A stretch of 64,000 nucleotides of DNA from CAYXWM01 sp964468805 (GTDB lineage Bacteria > Bacillota > Clostridia > Lachnospirales > WRBF01). Position 1 is the first letter of the stretch, and each line of letters opens with the position of its first letter. Of the stretch, positions 8,677-17,176 are shown one piece after another. The notes beneath the pieces are model-generated. The model was not told the origin of the DNA and searched no databases. It worked only from the letters and a program-made list of their open reading frames with translations. The stretch is from NCBI GenBank assembly GCA_964468805.1, contig CAYXWM010000005.1, positions 11,263 through 75,262 of the forward strand, given 5' to 3'. The position numbers were made by a program, and so were the translations under genes.

Positions 8677-9453
8677 TTATCTGGTTCTGAATCCGCCGTC
8701 AACCGCCAAGATATGACCGTTTACGAATTGAGAAGCTTCGCTTGCAAGGAAAACTGTGGTTCCCATAAGGTCATGAACGTAGCCCCATCTGCCTTCGGGA
8801 GTATGGTCAACGATCCATTTGTTTCTTTCGGGATTGCTCATGGAGTATTCGGCAGCTTTGGTTTGGAAGTAGCCGGGTGCTATACCGTTAACTTGGATAT
8901 TGAATTGTGCAAGTTCGTCGCAGTAAGCTTTTGTTAAGCCTGCAATACCGTGTTTGGAAGCCGCATAAGCAGGAGATTGTTGTCCGCCGAGCCAGCTGAA
9001 CATGGAGCAGATATTGATAATTTTACCGCTTTTTTGAGGAATCATGTATTTAGCACATTCTGCAGTCATTTCGAAAGCAGCGGTAAGGTTTATAGCTATC
9101 ATTGGATCCCATTCTTTTCTTGTAAACTCACCGATTTCGGCACAGATGCAGATACCTGCACAGTTTACCAAAATATCAACGGAACCTAAAGTTTGAACGC
9201 ATTTATCAACGATTTCTTTGGGAACGCCGGGTTTTGTAATGTCAGCTTCCATGTAAACAGTTTTTACGCCTTCTGCTTCAATTACTTTGTTGAATTCAGC
9301 ATCATCGGGCATAACGCTGGGCATAAATATGTTTGCGCCGCCTTTTGCCAAAGCCAAAGAAAAAGCTTGACCCAAACCGGTGTTTCCTCCGGTAACAATA
9401 GCGTTTTTACCTTTCAAAGAGAAATAGTTCATGTTGAAATCTGTGATTTTCAT
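8677..9453 (-). CDS. Short-chain dehydrogenase/reductase (gluconate 5-dehydrogenase-like)
   Basis: 258 residues, classical SDR. The cofactor loop TGGNTGLGQ is near residue 20, VNCAGI near 110, the catalytic Ser is in NICSMFSW and the catalytic Tyr/Lys in YAASK, with a C-terminal VDGGF. It most resembles gluconate 5-dehydrogenase and 2-deoxygluconate dehydrogenase (KduD), which interconvert a polyol or sugar-acid alcohol with its ketone using NAD(P). Start ATG follows GGAGG. It lies 81 bases downstream of etfA and upstream of the FGGY kinase, which would suit oxidation of a polyol to a ketose followed by phosphorylation. The substrate is inferred only. Confidence 0.87.
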   Translation of the reverse strand: MKITDFNMNYFSLKGKNAIVTGGNTGLGQAFSLALAKGGANIFMPSVMPDDAEFNKVIEAEGVKTVYMEADITKPGVPKEIVDKCVQTLGSVDILVNCAGICICAEIGEFTRKEWDPMIAINLTAAFEMTAECAKYMIPQKSGKIINICSMFSWLGGQQSPAYAASKHGIAGLTKAYCDELAQFNIQVNGIAPGYFQTKAAEYSMSNPERNKWIVDHTPEGRWGYVHDLMGTTVFLASEASQFVNGHILAVDGGFRTR

Positions 9454-9534
9454 AGCAGTACCTCCATATATTTTTTTATAGTTAATACTTAAATGAATAG
9501 GTAAAGCGTTGCAGTATAAACAGATGTATCATAG

Positions 9535-10464
9535 TTATTTACCCAATTTTATTCTTTCTGCAAGTTTCTCCGCAAATTCCAAGGCATCTCCTTCAACAAC
9601 TATATCGGAAAGGCTGCAAATGGGAGCAAACTTGTTGGTATTGACCGAAATAATATGTTCAACATTTTTCAGACCCTCTATATGTTGCAAGGAACCGTAG
9701 ATACCCATCGCAAAATAAAGTTTGGGGCTTACTGTCTTGCCGGATTGACCCACTTGAATAGCTCTGGAAGCCATTCCGCTGTCAACAATTTTCCGGCTGG
9801 CGGAGACCATACCGTTTAATTCCTCTGCAAGAGGTTTTAAACGTTCTATTTCTTCTCCAACACCTCCGCCGCCTGAAACCAAAACCTTACTTTCACGTAT
9901 GTCTTTGGGAATGGGTTTTTGTCTTGTTTCCAGGAGCGTTATACCGGAGGGTTGTATGTTTTGTGGTGTAAAGTCTATTATTTCGGTATTCTTTTGCCCG
10001 GTAGGGGCATATGTAAAGACGTTCTCTCTTATGCTTGCCATTAAGGGTTTGCGTTCCTTGCAAACAATGGCAGCCAAGATTTTACCGTCAAAAGCCGGTC
10101 GTACCAATTCGGTTCGGCTGTCCGTATGATTTATGCTTGTAACGTCGGCTACCAATCCCACATGCAACCGCATTGCCAGTCGTGGAGCCAACATTCTGCC
10201 AATAAACGTAGCCGGTATTAAAATGCAGTCAAAGTCATAAATCTTATGCAGTTCCTCTATGCAATTTGTGATGTTGATTACATCATGGCTTTGGATTTTT
10301 TCGCCCGGGTTAAATTGATAATCAAATTCACCTTGCGTTATAAAATCGGTTAAACAAAGAGCATAGGTTTCATTGATTTGCCCTTGAGAAATCAGTCTTG
10401 CCGGTTCTAACAAATCAACGGAACTTTTGGGGTTTTCAGGATCTATATAAATTAAAGTCCTCAT
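9535..10464 (-). CDS. etfA: Electron transfer flavoprotein, alpha subunit
   Basis: About 309 residues. The C-terminal FAD-binding domain is well conserved: VSGGGGVG, ASRKIVDSGM, and the QVGQSGKTVSPKLYFAMGI region. EtfA with EtfB carries electrons between flavin dehydrogenases and other redox partners, and in some anaerobes takes part in flavin-based bifurcation. I place the start at the ATG at 10464, directly after the etfB stop (TAGTATG); a TTG at 10473 would overlap etfB but sits too close to the AAAGG. The pair lies between an MFS carrier and an SDR, with an AgpS-like FAD oxidase at the head of the cluster. Confidence 0.92.
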   Translation of the reverse strand: MRTLIYIDPENPKSSVDLLEPARLISQGQINETYALCLTDFITQGEFDYQFNPGEKIQSHDVINITNCIEELHKIYDFDCILIPATFIGRMLAPRLAMRLHVGLVADVTSINHTDSRTELVRPAFDGKILAAIVCKERKPLMASIRENVFTYAPTGQKNTEIIDFTPQNIQPSGITLLETRQKPIPKDIRESKVLVSGGGGVGEEIERLKPLAEELNGMVSASRKIVDSGMASRAIQVGQSGKTVSPKLYFAMGIYGSLQHIEGLKNVEHIISVNTNKFAPICSLSDIVVEGDALEFAEKLAERIKLGK

Positions 10465-10465
10465 A

Positions 10466-11260
10466 CTAAACAAGACCTTTGTCTTTTAAAAATCCGTAGA
10501 CGGTTTCAATTCCTTGTTCATCAACGGTTACGAAAATGCTTTCCTTGCGATTTTGCTGTTTGGTGTAGGTTTTGGCTACCTTGGTCAAGGAGCCTTTTAA
10601 GCCTACTTCTGTTTGGTCAAAGCCCAAGTCATCGTTGGTTATAAGGGTAATTCTGTCGTCTACATATAGGTTCAAATCAGCGTATTTTACGTAAGGCAAT
10701 TTATATCCGCTGTCTTTTGAAGTACTCAATACGGCGGGAAGCTTAGCTTCGAACTTCATAACGGTATTTTCTCGTTCCGTTTCGAATACTAAAGCACTTT
10801 CCGTTGATTCATCTTCGAAGAATTTCTTGATACCGGACATTTGAGCCAAATTCATCATTTCCGCTATTTGAACCGGTACATGAGCGGTATCGCCGTCCAG
10901 GGTGTGGGAACCGCTCATGATTAAATCAAATTCTGTACTTTGCAGATATTTTCCCAAGATTCTGCTTGTGGCGTAGGTATCGCTGCCAACAAACATCTTA
11001 TCGGAAATTAAAGTTGCTTTGTCTACGTTTCTGCGGAGCAAATCTCTTATGTATTCCTTGACGCTCAAGGGACCCATAGTCACTGTTTCAACTGTAATTT
11101 CGGGATTTTTTTCCTTTAGTTTCAGTGCGTAGGCTAAGGCACAAGCATCATCGGGGTTAATCACAAGATGTACATTTTCTCGCACCAAAACGTTTAATTC
11201 GTAGTCATAGATAAAATTATCCACATCCGGAATAAACTTTACCAAACATACTATTTTCAT
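10466..11260 (-). CDS. etfB: Electron transfer flavoprotein, beta subunit
   Basis: 264 residues of the ETF beta/FixA family: MKIVCLVKFIPDVDN at the N-terminus, the INPDDACALAYALKLKE segment, and SGSHTLDGDTAHVPVQIAEMM in the nucleotide-binding domain. It forms a heterodimer with EtfA. The start has only a weak ribosome binding site. It is 21 bases downstream of the MFS gene. Whether this ETF is of the bifurcating type (with a second FAD in EtfB) cannot be decided by eye. Confidence 0.92.
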   Translation of the reverse strand: MKIVCLVKFIPDVDNFIYDYELNVLVRENVHLVINPDDACALAYALKLKEKNPEITVETVTMGPLSVKEYIRDLLRRNVDKATLISDKMFVGSDTYATSRILGKYLQSTEFDLIMSGSHTLDGDTAHVPVQIAEMMNLAQMSGIKKFFEDESTESALVFETERENTVMKFEAKLPAVLSTSKDSGYKLPYVKYADLNLYVDDRITLITNDDLGFDQTEVGLKGSLTKVAKTYTKQQNRKESIFVTVDEQGIETVYGFLKDKGLV

Positions 11261-11281
11261 AAATTGATCAGAAGCATGGTA

Positions 11282-12586
11282 TCACTTCTCCGAAACCTGT
11301 TGATTATCGGCAACTGCCGATTTTTTGAGTCTTGTAAACACGATTACCAAGAGTATACCTACCGCACCTAAAATTGCAGAAGTAATGAAATATGCATTGT
11401 AACCGCCGTTATCTCCGTAGGTGGTAAACAAGAAGCTATTGATTATGGGTAAAACAATGTCGGGAAGGTAGCCCAAAACTGAGATTATACCAACGGCAAC
11501 ACCGATTATTTTGTTGTCGATTTTGCAATCACCCAGCAAAGACCAGTATGTACCTCTTATTGCATATATAAACAAACCGGTACCGATTACCAAAGCGTAG
11601 AATAAAGACTCGCCGGAATTTGGAGGTAATACAGCCATTGCCACTAAGCAAACCGCCGCTCCGAAGATAGCGCTGCCCAATACTGCAGTTTTGCCAAACT
11701 TATCGGCAAGGAAACCACCCACAATACCGCCGATAGGTCTCATCCATAATACGATAACCATGATGGTACTAACTGTAACAGGGTTTACTTGAATGTTGGT
11801 TTCCATGAATCCGCCCAAGTAATAGATGGTCCAAGTTACTGTATAGGACATGAATATAATTCCGCCCATTACAAAGATAAACTTGTTTTTGAAAATGGCA
11901 CCTATATCTTTAAATTGGAATTTTTCCTTAGATGGATTACCTTTTTGAGTAGCATCGGCATTTGCTGCAGCAGGGGATTTCTTATCATCGTCAATAAACA
12001 ATAAGGTAAGAATCGCCGCTACCAACAATACAGCCGAATACATATAAATTATGGTAACCAATGCATCTTTTTTGCTTTCGAGAGTTATGGAATTACCCAA
12101 AACAGAGGAGAAGATTGCAACAGCTATACTGGCAAGTACTGCTTCGATTACGCCTCTGCCGCCGTCAAGTACTCCGAAGAAACGACCTTCTTCTTCAGGT
12201 TTTGCAAGGAGTTTAACCAGTTTCATATGGGCACTCCAGAAGGTGAAAACAGAGAAGAAACCCCATATACAGAATATCAAAACAACGCTGGTATAATCGG
12301 GAACCTGTGCAAACCAGAATCCGCCAATGGCAGTACCAAACAGTGAGGCTGCCAACAATTTTTTGGATGAAAACTTATCACTCAACACACCGCTGGGGAA
12401 ATATCCCACCAAAAACACTATACCCAAAACGGAGTAGATAATGTTTAACTGTGGCAGTGACATATTGAATACTTGGAGTATGGTTTCTTGATAATTGGTC
12501 TTTAAATAAATTACAGGATAAATTGCTCCGGCTGCTATAACTATAAGCAACAACTGAAAATATCTTCTCAAATTACCGGTTGTCAT
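11282..12586 (-). CDS. MFS transporter
   Basis: 434 residues with about 12 hydrophobic helices. The loop 2-3 motif is present as GYFPSGVLSDKFSSKKLL, and a second copy in the C-terminal half is GGFLADKFGKTAVLG. A long central loop (about residues 205-230) is rich in Ala, Asn and Lys. The family moves small solutes by proton or solute coupling. Start ATG follows AAGGGTG. It sits between the FAD oxidase and etfBA and probably imports the substrate degraded by this cluster. Confidence 0.87.
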   Translation of the reverse strand: MTTGNLRRYFQLLLIVIAAGAIYPVIYLKTNYQETILQVFNMSLPQLNIIYSVLGIVFLVGYFPSGVLSDKFSSKKLLAASLFGTAIGGFWFAQVPDYTSVVLIFCIWGFFSVFTFWSAHMKLVKLLAKPEEEGRFFGVLDGGRGVIEAVLASIAVAIFSSVLGNSITLESKKDALVTIIYMYSAVLLVAAILTLLFIDDDKKSPAAANADATQKGNPSKEKFQFKDIGAIFKNKFIFVMGGIIFMSYTVTWTIYYLGGFMETNIQVNPVTVSTIMVIVLWMRPIGGIVGGFLADKFGKTAVLGSAIFGAAVCLVAMAVLPPNSGESLFYALVIGTGLFIYAIRGTYWSLLGDCKIDNKIIGVAVGIISVLGYLPDIVLPIINSFLFTTYGDNGGYNAYFITSAILGAVGILLVIVFTRLKKSAVADNQQVSEK

Positions 12587-12893
12587 GTAATCACCCTTAA
12601 TAAATTTTAGTTTTGTAAACTATATAATTCGAATTCCGGTAAATCATCTAAAAGAATCAAAGCTTTGAGGAAACCTATGGTGAGGAAATGTTTCCCATAA
12701 ACTCCGATCAAATTAATGACCGGAGTTTTTCAATTCTTGTTAACTTGTTTTAATTATTATTTGGTTTGCCGGCTAAGTTTTTTAACAACACGTGTTATTT
12801 GAGTTGATTGGCTATACTTAAATTCCGGTTAAGCAGTCACAAAGGCGTTTACGGAGAATAGCTTTTGTTACTTCCTTATGCATTTAAGTATAA
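12587..12893. other. Spacer between MFS gene and FAD oxidase gene
   Basis: 307 bases. It contains a hairpin (12699-12706 with 12721-12728, CGGAGTTTTT on the plus side) and a shortened family A element (12814-12891). A separate promoter for the MFS-etf genes may lie here, but none is clear. Confidence 0.5.
12814..12891 (+). repeat. Family A palindromic element, shortened copy (78 bp)
   Basis: It keeps both ATACTTA-type ends and the GAATAGCTTTTGTTAC segment found in full copies, but lacks the central portion. It lies 2 bases from the FAD oxidase stop codon. Confidence 0.75.
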
Positions 12894-14366
12894 TTACTTT
12901 TGGTATTTAACGCCTTCTTCTTGAGGATAGATAGTACCGAAGTTCATTATTCCGTTGGGGTCAAAGGCTTCTTTTAATTTTTCCAACATAAAGTATGCTG
13001 AACCGTGTTCATCCTTGGTCCATTCGTTGCGGTATTTTCCGATGCCGTGATGGTGACACATTGAACCACCCATTTTAAGTGTTTCTTCAACGATAATTGT
13101 TTGGATGGGGTGATGATAAATTCTCATTTCATCTTCGGGAGCACAGTTAATGTTGTAGTTGTATACAAAGTACATATTTGTACCGTTGATATAGCTGTGA
13201 GATGAATGACCGCCAAGCATTGTTAAGTCATGAGCTCTGGGGAATTCATTTCTTACGCGATTCATTACGTTGTAGTAAATTTGAGGAATGGTTTCCCAAT
13301 CGGCAGAAATTTCTGTAGTGAAACCGTCATGTTTGTCGTTTTCTTTCATGCCTTCAAACTCGTCGTCGATGTCTTGTTGAGACCAGTTAAGATGGTTGAA
13401 CCAGTCTTCGATGAGCTTGCTGTCTACTTGTTCGATAATGCCGTCTTTAAATTGTTCAACAGCTTCTTCAATGCCTTTGCAAGTAGCTTCTACTATGCCT
13501 TTTGAGCCTTCAGCCATGAAGATAAGAACGCATTTGTCTTTGTGGAAATGATAGAAATGTTGTCTTGCGTCTTCTTCGGAGTATGTACGAGCAACAGAAG
13601 GACGGTAACCGTTAACCATTACTTCTCTAAGAACCTTGATACCTGTGTCAACATCTTTGATAAGGTAACCGTAGAATTTGTTGTTTTCGGGGTAGTATTT
13701 GAAAATTTTAACAGTTACTTCAGTGATGTAGCAAAGAGTACCTTCGTTGCCGATGGCAATATGTCTGATGTCCGGACCTCCTGCACGGCGAGAAACGTTT
13801 TTGATTCTTGAAACATGACCGTTGGGGAATACACATTCCAAACCTACAACCATATCTTCAATTCCGCCGTATAAAGTGGAAAATTGTCCGATACTTCTTG
13901 TTGCTACCAAGCCGCCGTATTGAGCAACCGGTTTGGATTGAGGAGAGTGTCCTGCTGTGTAGCCCACTTTTCTCAATTCATCTTCCAAAACTTGCAAGGG
14001 AACGCCTGCTTGAACGGTAGCCTGCATGTTGTATGTATCGATTTTTATGATTTTATCCAGCTTTTTACCGTCGATAACCAAGGTTTCTTCTTTCCAGTTT
14101 TCCAGACCACCTTCGGTTGCAGTTTTACCGCTTCTGGGGATTACGTTGATGCCGTTATTGTTGCAGTATACCAAGAGAGCTTTTACTTCTTCGGTAGAGT
14201 TTGGATAAACTATTGCTGTGGGCATGGGAACGTCTAAAACTTTTCTTGCCTTTGCGTATTTTTTGTAACGATCCGCTGCTGCATCATACAAGTCATCATG
14301 ATTGGTGTTAATTTGTTCCGGTTGAAGAATTGATTTCAAATCTTCGAGAATTTGAGTTTTATTCAT
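12894..14366 (-). CDS. FAD-linked oxidase, AgpS/GlcD type (VAO family)
   Basis: About 490 residues. The VAO-type FAD-binding region includes VIPRSGKTATEGG, QYGGLVATRSIGQFSTLYG and VVGLECVFPNG. The C-terminal GGSMCHHHGIGKYR matches the motif of alkyl-dihydroxyacetonephosphate synthases, and glycolate/lactate oxidases share the fold. It probably oxidises a hydroxy compound. The ATG at 14366 follows GGAGG. It is the first gene of the catabolic unit, downstream of a strong promoter. With etfBA close by, electrons may pass to ETF, as in lactate dehydrogenase/Etf complexes of acetogens. A lipid-synthesis role is less likely here. The substrate is unknown. Confidence 0.83.
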   Translation of the reverse strand: MNKTQILEDLKSILQPEQINTNHDDLYDAAADRYKKYAKARKVLDVPMPTAIVYPNSTEEVKALLVYCNNNGINVIPRSGKTATEGGLENWKEETLVIDGKKLDKIIKIDTYNMQATVQAGVPLQVLEDELRKVGYTAGHSPQSKPVAQYGGLVATRSIGQFSTLYGGIEDMVVGLECVFPNGHVSRIKNVSRRAGGPDIRHIAIGNEGTLCYITEVTVKIFKYYPENNKFYGYLIKDVDTGIKVLREVMVNGYRPSVARTYSEEDARQHFYHFHKDKCVLIFMAEGSKGIVEATCKGIEEAVEQFKDGIIEQVDSKLIEDWFNHLNWSQQDIDDEFEGMKENDKHDGFTTEISADWETIPQIYYNVMNRVRNEFPRAHDLTMLGGHSSHSYINGTNMYFVYNYNINCAPEDEMRIYHHPIQTIIVEETLKMGGSMCHHHGIGKYRNEWTKDEHGSAYFMLEKLKEAFDPNGIMNFGTIYPQEEGVKYQK

Positions 14367-14445
14367 AATTTCCTCCAAAAGTAAAGGTTTAGTAAAAATA
14401 GATAAAAATATAGCTTGGTTTTTATTAATTATGCCTTTGTTTTTG

Positions 14446-14467
14446 TGCTTATTGCCTTATGCTTATT
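14446..14467 (-). promoter_or_regulatory. Direct-repeat operator candidate at the FAD oxidase start site
   Basis: On the minus strand AATAAGCA occurs twice, 14 bases apart, immediately after the -10 box of the FAD oxidase promoter. This is where a repressor would block transcription. The divergent RpiR-type regulator is the natural candidate to bind it; this is inference. Confidence 0.45.
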
Positions 14468-14496
14468 AAAATACTACACCGGACAGAATTTGTCAA
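14468..14496 (-). promoter_or_regulatory. Promoter of the FAD oxidase/ETF/kinase cluster
   Basis: Minus strand: TTGACA (14496-14491), 17-base spacer, TATTTT (14473-14468). About 100 bases upstream of the oxidase start. Confidence 0.7.
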
Positions 14497-14662
14497 GAAT
14501 TTTTCGGAAAATTTTATTAAAATATTTATATTTAAGATTAAAAACAGAAAATTTTCCTCTCCGGTATTTTCTTTTTATAAAATAATAGTGAATTTTTGGC
14601 TTAAATACGGTGTTTTTAATAAATGAGCCTAATAAAACAAAAATGTGATTAATTTATATTAC

Positions 14663-14690
14663 TTGATAGAATAAGAATTATATGTAATAA
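14663..14690 (+). promoter_or_regulatory. Candidate promoter of the RpiR-type regulator
   Basis: TTGATA (14663-14668), 16-base spacer, TAATAA (14685-14690), about 50 bases before the start codon. Confidence 0.45.
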
Positions 14691-14741
14691 TAAACAAAAA
14701 CCTAAAAAGGAGAAAAGGATTTATAGTATCCTTTGAAACAT

Positions 14742-15458
14742 ATGCTTAATATTGATTTAAACAATTTGAATCCTCTGGAAAAAAAAATCAATGAAACCAT
14801 AACAGATTACGCCAAAGAAGATAAAAATATTAAAATAGACAAAGCAGCAGATCTTTGCGGCTGCTCTGTTTCAAAAATTTCCAAGTTTGTTAAAAAACTG
14901 GGCTTTGGTACTTATAAACAATACATGAATTTTGTATATGAAAATGAACTGCCTCAAAAGTGTACCACTAACGAACTGGAACGAATTCGAAAATTTGTGG
15001 ATGATTTTGATGTAAAACTGGTAGACAGATTTATAGAAGAAGTGACTGCTTTTGAAAAGATAATTTTGTTCGGTTACGGACCTTCTTATATTTGCTGTCA
15101 ATATTTTGAATATAAGTTGAGGTTGGTAACCAATAAAATAGTAATCTCCGTGCCGGACGAGGTTTCGGCAGAAAACCTACTGGACGAAAAAAGTATACTC
15201 ATTATCCTTACCGCTACCGGAAATTTCTCATCCTTTCAGGGAATTTATAACTTTGCCAAAAGCAAGGGCAGTAATTTCTTGTTAATACTCGAGGAATACA
15301 ACACCTCCGTAATCTCAAACTACGATAAGGTTCTAATCCTGACAGATACTCATCAACCTGCCGGATTGTCTCCTTACGAAAAATCCCGTGTGGTTTTCTT
15401 TATTTTTATCGAGGAAGTAATACAAAGATTGCTGGAGTTTAATAAAAAGACAGAGTAG
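14742..15458 (+). CDS. MurR/RpiR-family transcriptional regulator
   Basis: About 238 residues. An N-terminal helix-turn-helix (about 10-65, with AADLCGCSVSKISKFVKKLG as the recognition segment) precedes a SIS sugar-isomerase-like domain (about 90-230; ILFGYGPSYICCQYFEYKL and LIILTATGNFSSF). RpiR proteins bind sugar phosphates and control the matching catabolic genes. It diverges from the FAD oxidase cluster and is likely its regulator. Start choice: the AAGGAG at 14707-14712 lies far upstream, but a 7-bp hairpin (14714-14734) between it and the ATG at 14742 would restore an 8-base spacing. A TTG at 14733 falls inside that hairpin. Confidence 0.87.
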   Translation: MLNIDLNNLNPLEKKINETITDYAKEDKNIKIDKAADLCGCSVSKISKFVKKLGFGTYKQYMNFVYENELPQKCTTNELERIRKFVDDFDVKLVDRFIEEVTAFEKIILFGYGPSYICCQYFEYKLRLVTNKIVISVPDEVSAENLLDEKSILIILTATGNFSSFQGIYNFAKSKGSNFLLILEEYNTSVISNYDKVLILTDTHQPAGLSPYEKSRVVFFIFIEEVIQRLLEFNKKTE

Positions 15459-15483
15459 TACAAAAAAGCTGTTAGTCTTAACT

Positions 15484-15539
15484 ACGCCCCTAAAGTTAGA
15501 GAGTATGATAATACTACAAATAACTTTGGGGGTGTTTTT
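15484..15539 (+). terminator. Terminator of the RpiR-type regulator
   Basis: A long imperfect stem (15484-15498 with 15521-15535) around a 22-base loop, followed by TTTTTA. Confidence 0.65.
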
Positions 15540-15684
15540 ATGCTAAAGCAACTATAAAGAAAGAATAGGATTTCAGCAAAATGTAACAGCAGATATGATT
15601 GTAAAGAATCAAGCAACTATTTACTCATTTTACAGTAAATGCTTAAGATTAAGATTAGATAAATAAAACATTACCGTATAAAAA

Positions 15685-15713
15685 TTGCACAGTTTGAAAT
15701 ATTATGGTATACT
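15685..15713 (+). promoter_or_regulatory. Promoter of the DUF4157 gene
   Basis: TTGCAC (15685-15690), 17-base spacer, TATACT (15708-15713), about 70 bases before the start codon. Confidence 0.65.
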
Positions 15714-15780
15714 CGGAAGCACAAAAAAGGAAACATAAATTTAACTTTTGTCTACACCTTTAAAAAGGAGGATTGGTGGC

Positions 15781-16983
15781 ATGTATGAAATGAGTAAGCG
15801 GCCTTTGCCGTTGCAGGCTTCAAAAATGAATGCCAGACCTCAAAATACTGCCGGCACGTATGATAATGTTATTCAGATGGCAAGTCGAATGGGCAACAGT
15901 GCGTTCAATTCGTACGTACAGGAGAATCAGACCACGCAGCTAAGTAGTCTCACCTCTAAAAGCCGGGGTAGAGGATTACCGTCTTCATTGCGCGATAGGT
16001 TTGAAGCTAAGCATAAAATTACTCTTGACGATGTAAGGGTGCATTACAACTCGGACAAGCCTGCCGAGATTGGAGCCGGGGCTTATGCTAAGGGTAACGA
16101 AATCCATCTGTCTACCGGGCAAGAAAGGCATTTGGAACATGAACTTGGGCATGTGGTTCAGCAAAAACAGGGGCGGGTGAGTACTACCGGGCAAATTTCC
16201 GGTAAAGCTGTAAATTGTGATGCGGATTTGGAAAAAGAAGCTGACAAAGGAGTACCGGACAAACCATTTAGCAATAGTGAATTAAGTGGTGACAACCAAC
16301 CTATTCAAGCGGATTTTGGTAGCTGGATTTCACAAACCGATTTAAACAAAATGACACCTGAGATGCAAAGGTCAGCAATAACAGAATATATGCACGCTCA
16401 GCAGTATGCACCTGATGTCCAAAAAAAAACTCCGCTCGGAGAGAGTGGATTTGCTAAATCAGATCCAACGTATGCAAAGAATAAAATTATGTTGGGTCGA
16501 CTAGATGATTTAAATAAAAGAAGAAATACTCACGGTAAACGTGATGCTGCTTGGGCAAAGGCAAACCGTGCTGATAAACTGAAAAATTTCTTATATGCAG
16601 ACGTATGGAGTCCTGAAGTTAACCAAGCATTTATAGGCGGCGGTATTGACGCTTCCGCAAGATTTAAGTTTTTTTCCGATTTACCTGATGATGCTAAAAA
16701 GGAAATAATAGAAATTTCAAATAGTGGTAGTACTGATAAAGGTAAATATTTTAAATTATGGTTAGAGGCCCGGGGTACGGTCCCAGAACTATATAATGGC
16801 ACGGGCGCACAATATCCACTGACTGTAACTGCTATAGAAATTATGCAATTGCTTGATGCGGGATACATTTTCGACAATGTTCCCAGCAGCAAAGGAGCAA
16901 GTGAAACATTTCAGGCGTTTAGTAACCGGGCGGAAGCAGATGAATACAAAACATTCAAATTATTCAACGCTTTACCCCGATAG
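15781..16983 (+). CDS. DUF4157 (eCIS-core type) protein with unknown C-terminal domain
   Basis: About 400 residues. Residues 65-160 match the DUF4157 layout: LPSSLRDRFEAKHKITLDDVRVH, a metalloprotease-like HELGH at 120-124, and a later LEKEADKG segment that could supply a third zinc ligand. DUF4157 is found on effectors and toxins loaded into extracellular contractile injection systems, and on other exported proteins. Residues 185-400 contain no motif I recognise and may be the active or cargo domain. The ATG at 15781 is chosen for the AAGGAGG 10 bases upstream; an earlier in-frame TTG lacks one. The gene has its own promoter and no injection-system genes nearby. By eye the N-terminal third is richer in GC than the rest, suggesting a mosaic. 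Confidence 0.75.
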   Translation: MYEMSKRPLPLQASKMNARPQNTAGTYDNVIQMASRMGNSAFNSYVQENQTTQLSSLTSKSRGRGLPSSLRDRFEAKHKITLDDVRVHYNSDKPAEIGAGAYAKGNEIHLSTGQERHLEHELGHVVQQKQGRVSTTGQISGKAVNCDADLEKEADKGVPDKPFSNSELSGDNQPIQADFGSWISQTDLNKMTPEMQRSAITEYMHAQQYAPDVQKKTPLGESGFAKSDPTYAKNKIMLGRLDDLNKRRNTHGKRDAAWAKANRADKLKNFLYADVWSPEVNQAFIGGGIDASARFKFFSDLPDDAKKEIIEISNSGSTDKGKYFKLWLEARGTVPELYNGTGAQYPLTVTAIEIMQLLDAGYIFDNVPSSKGASETFQAFSNRAEADEYKTFKLFNALPR

Positions 16984-17040
16984 TCCGTATTGAGTCAAAA
17001 TGCGTAATACAAATAATACATATTCGGTTAGTTTCTCAAT

Positions 17041-17087
17041 AAAAAAAGGCTTATGAAACCTTAAAACAGAAAAAGGTTCCACAAGCC
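17041..17087 (-). terminator. Terminator of hydF (minus strand), shared region with the DUF4157 gene
   Basis: A 15-bp near-perfect stem (17048-17062 with 17073-17087). On the minus strand it is followed by seven T. Confidence 0.8.
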
Positions 17088-17176
17088 GTTTAAATGATAT
17101 TTTTCTTATTAAGTCCGCTCCAAGTTCAACAGTATACCGAAAACCCAACCGGGTAGGGTAACCGCAAATTCTGTTC

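Noticed and set aside
15541..15680. Possible small gene between the RpiR-type regulator and the DUF4157 gene
   Set aside because: The ATG at about 15539 is followed by a stop after five codons, and other frames are short with no start or ribosome binding site.
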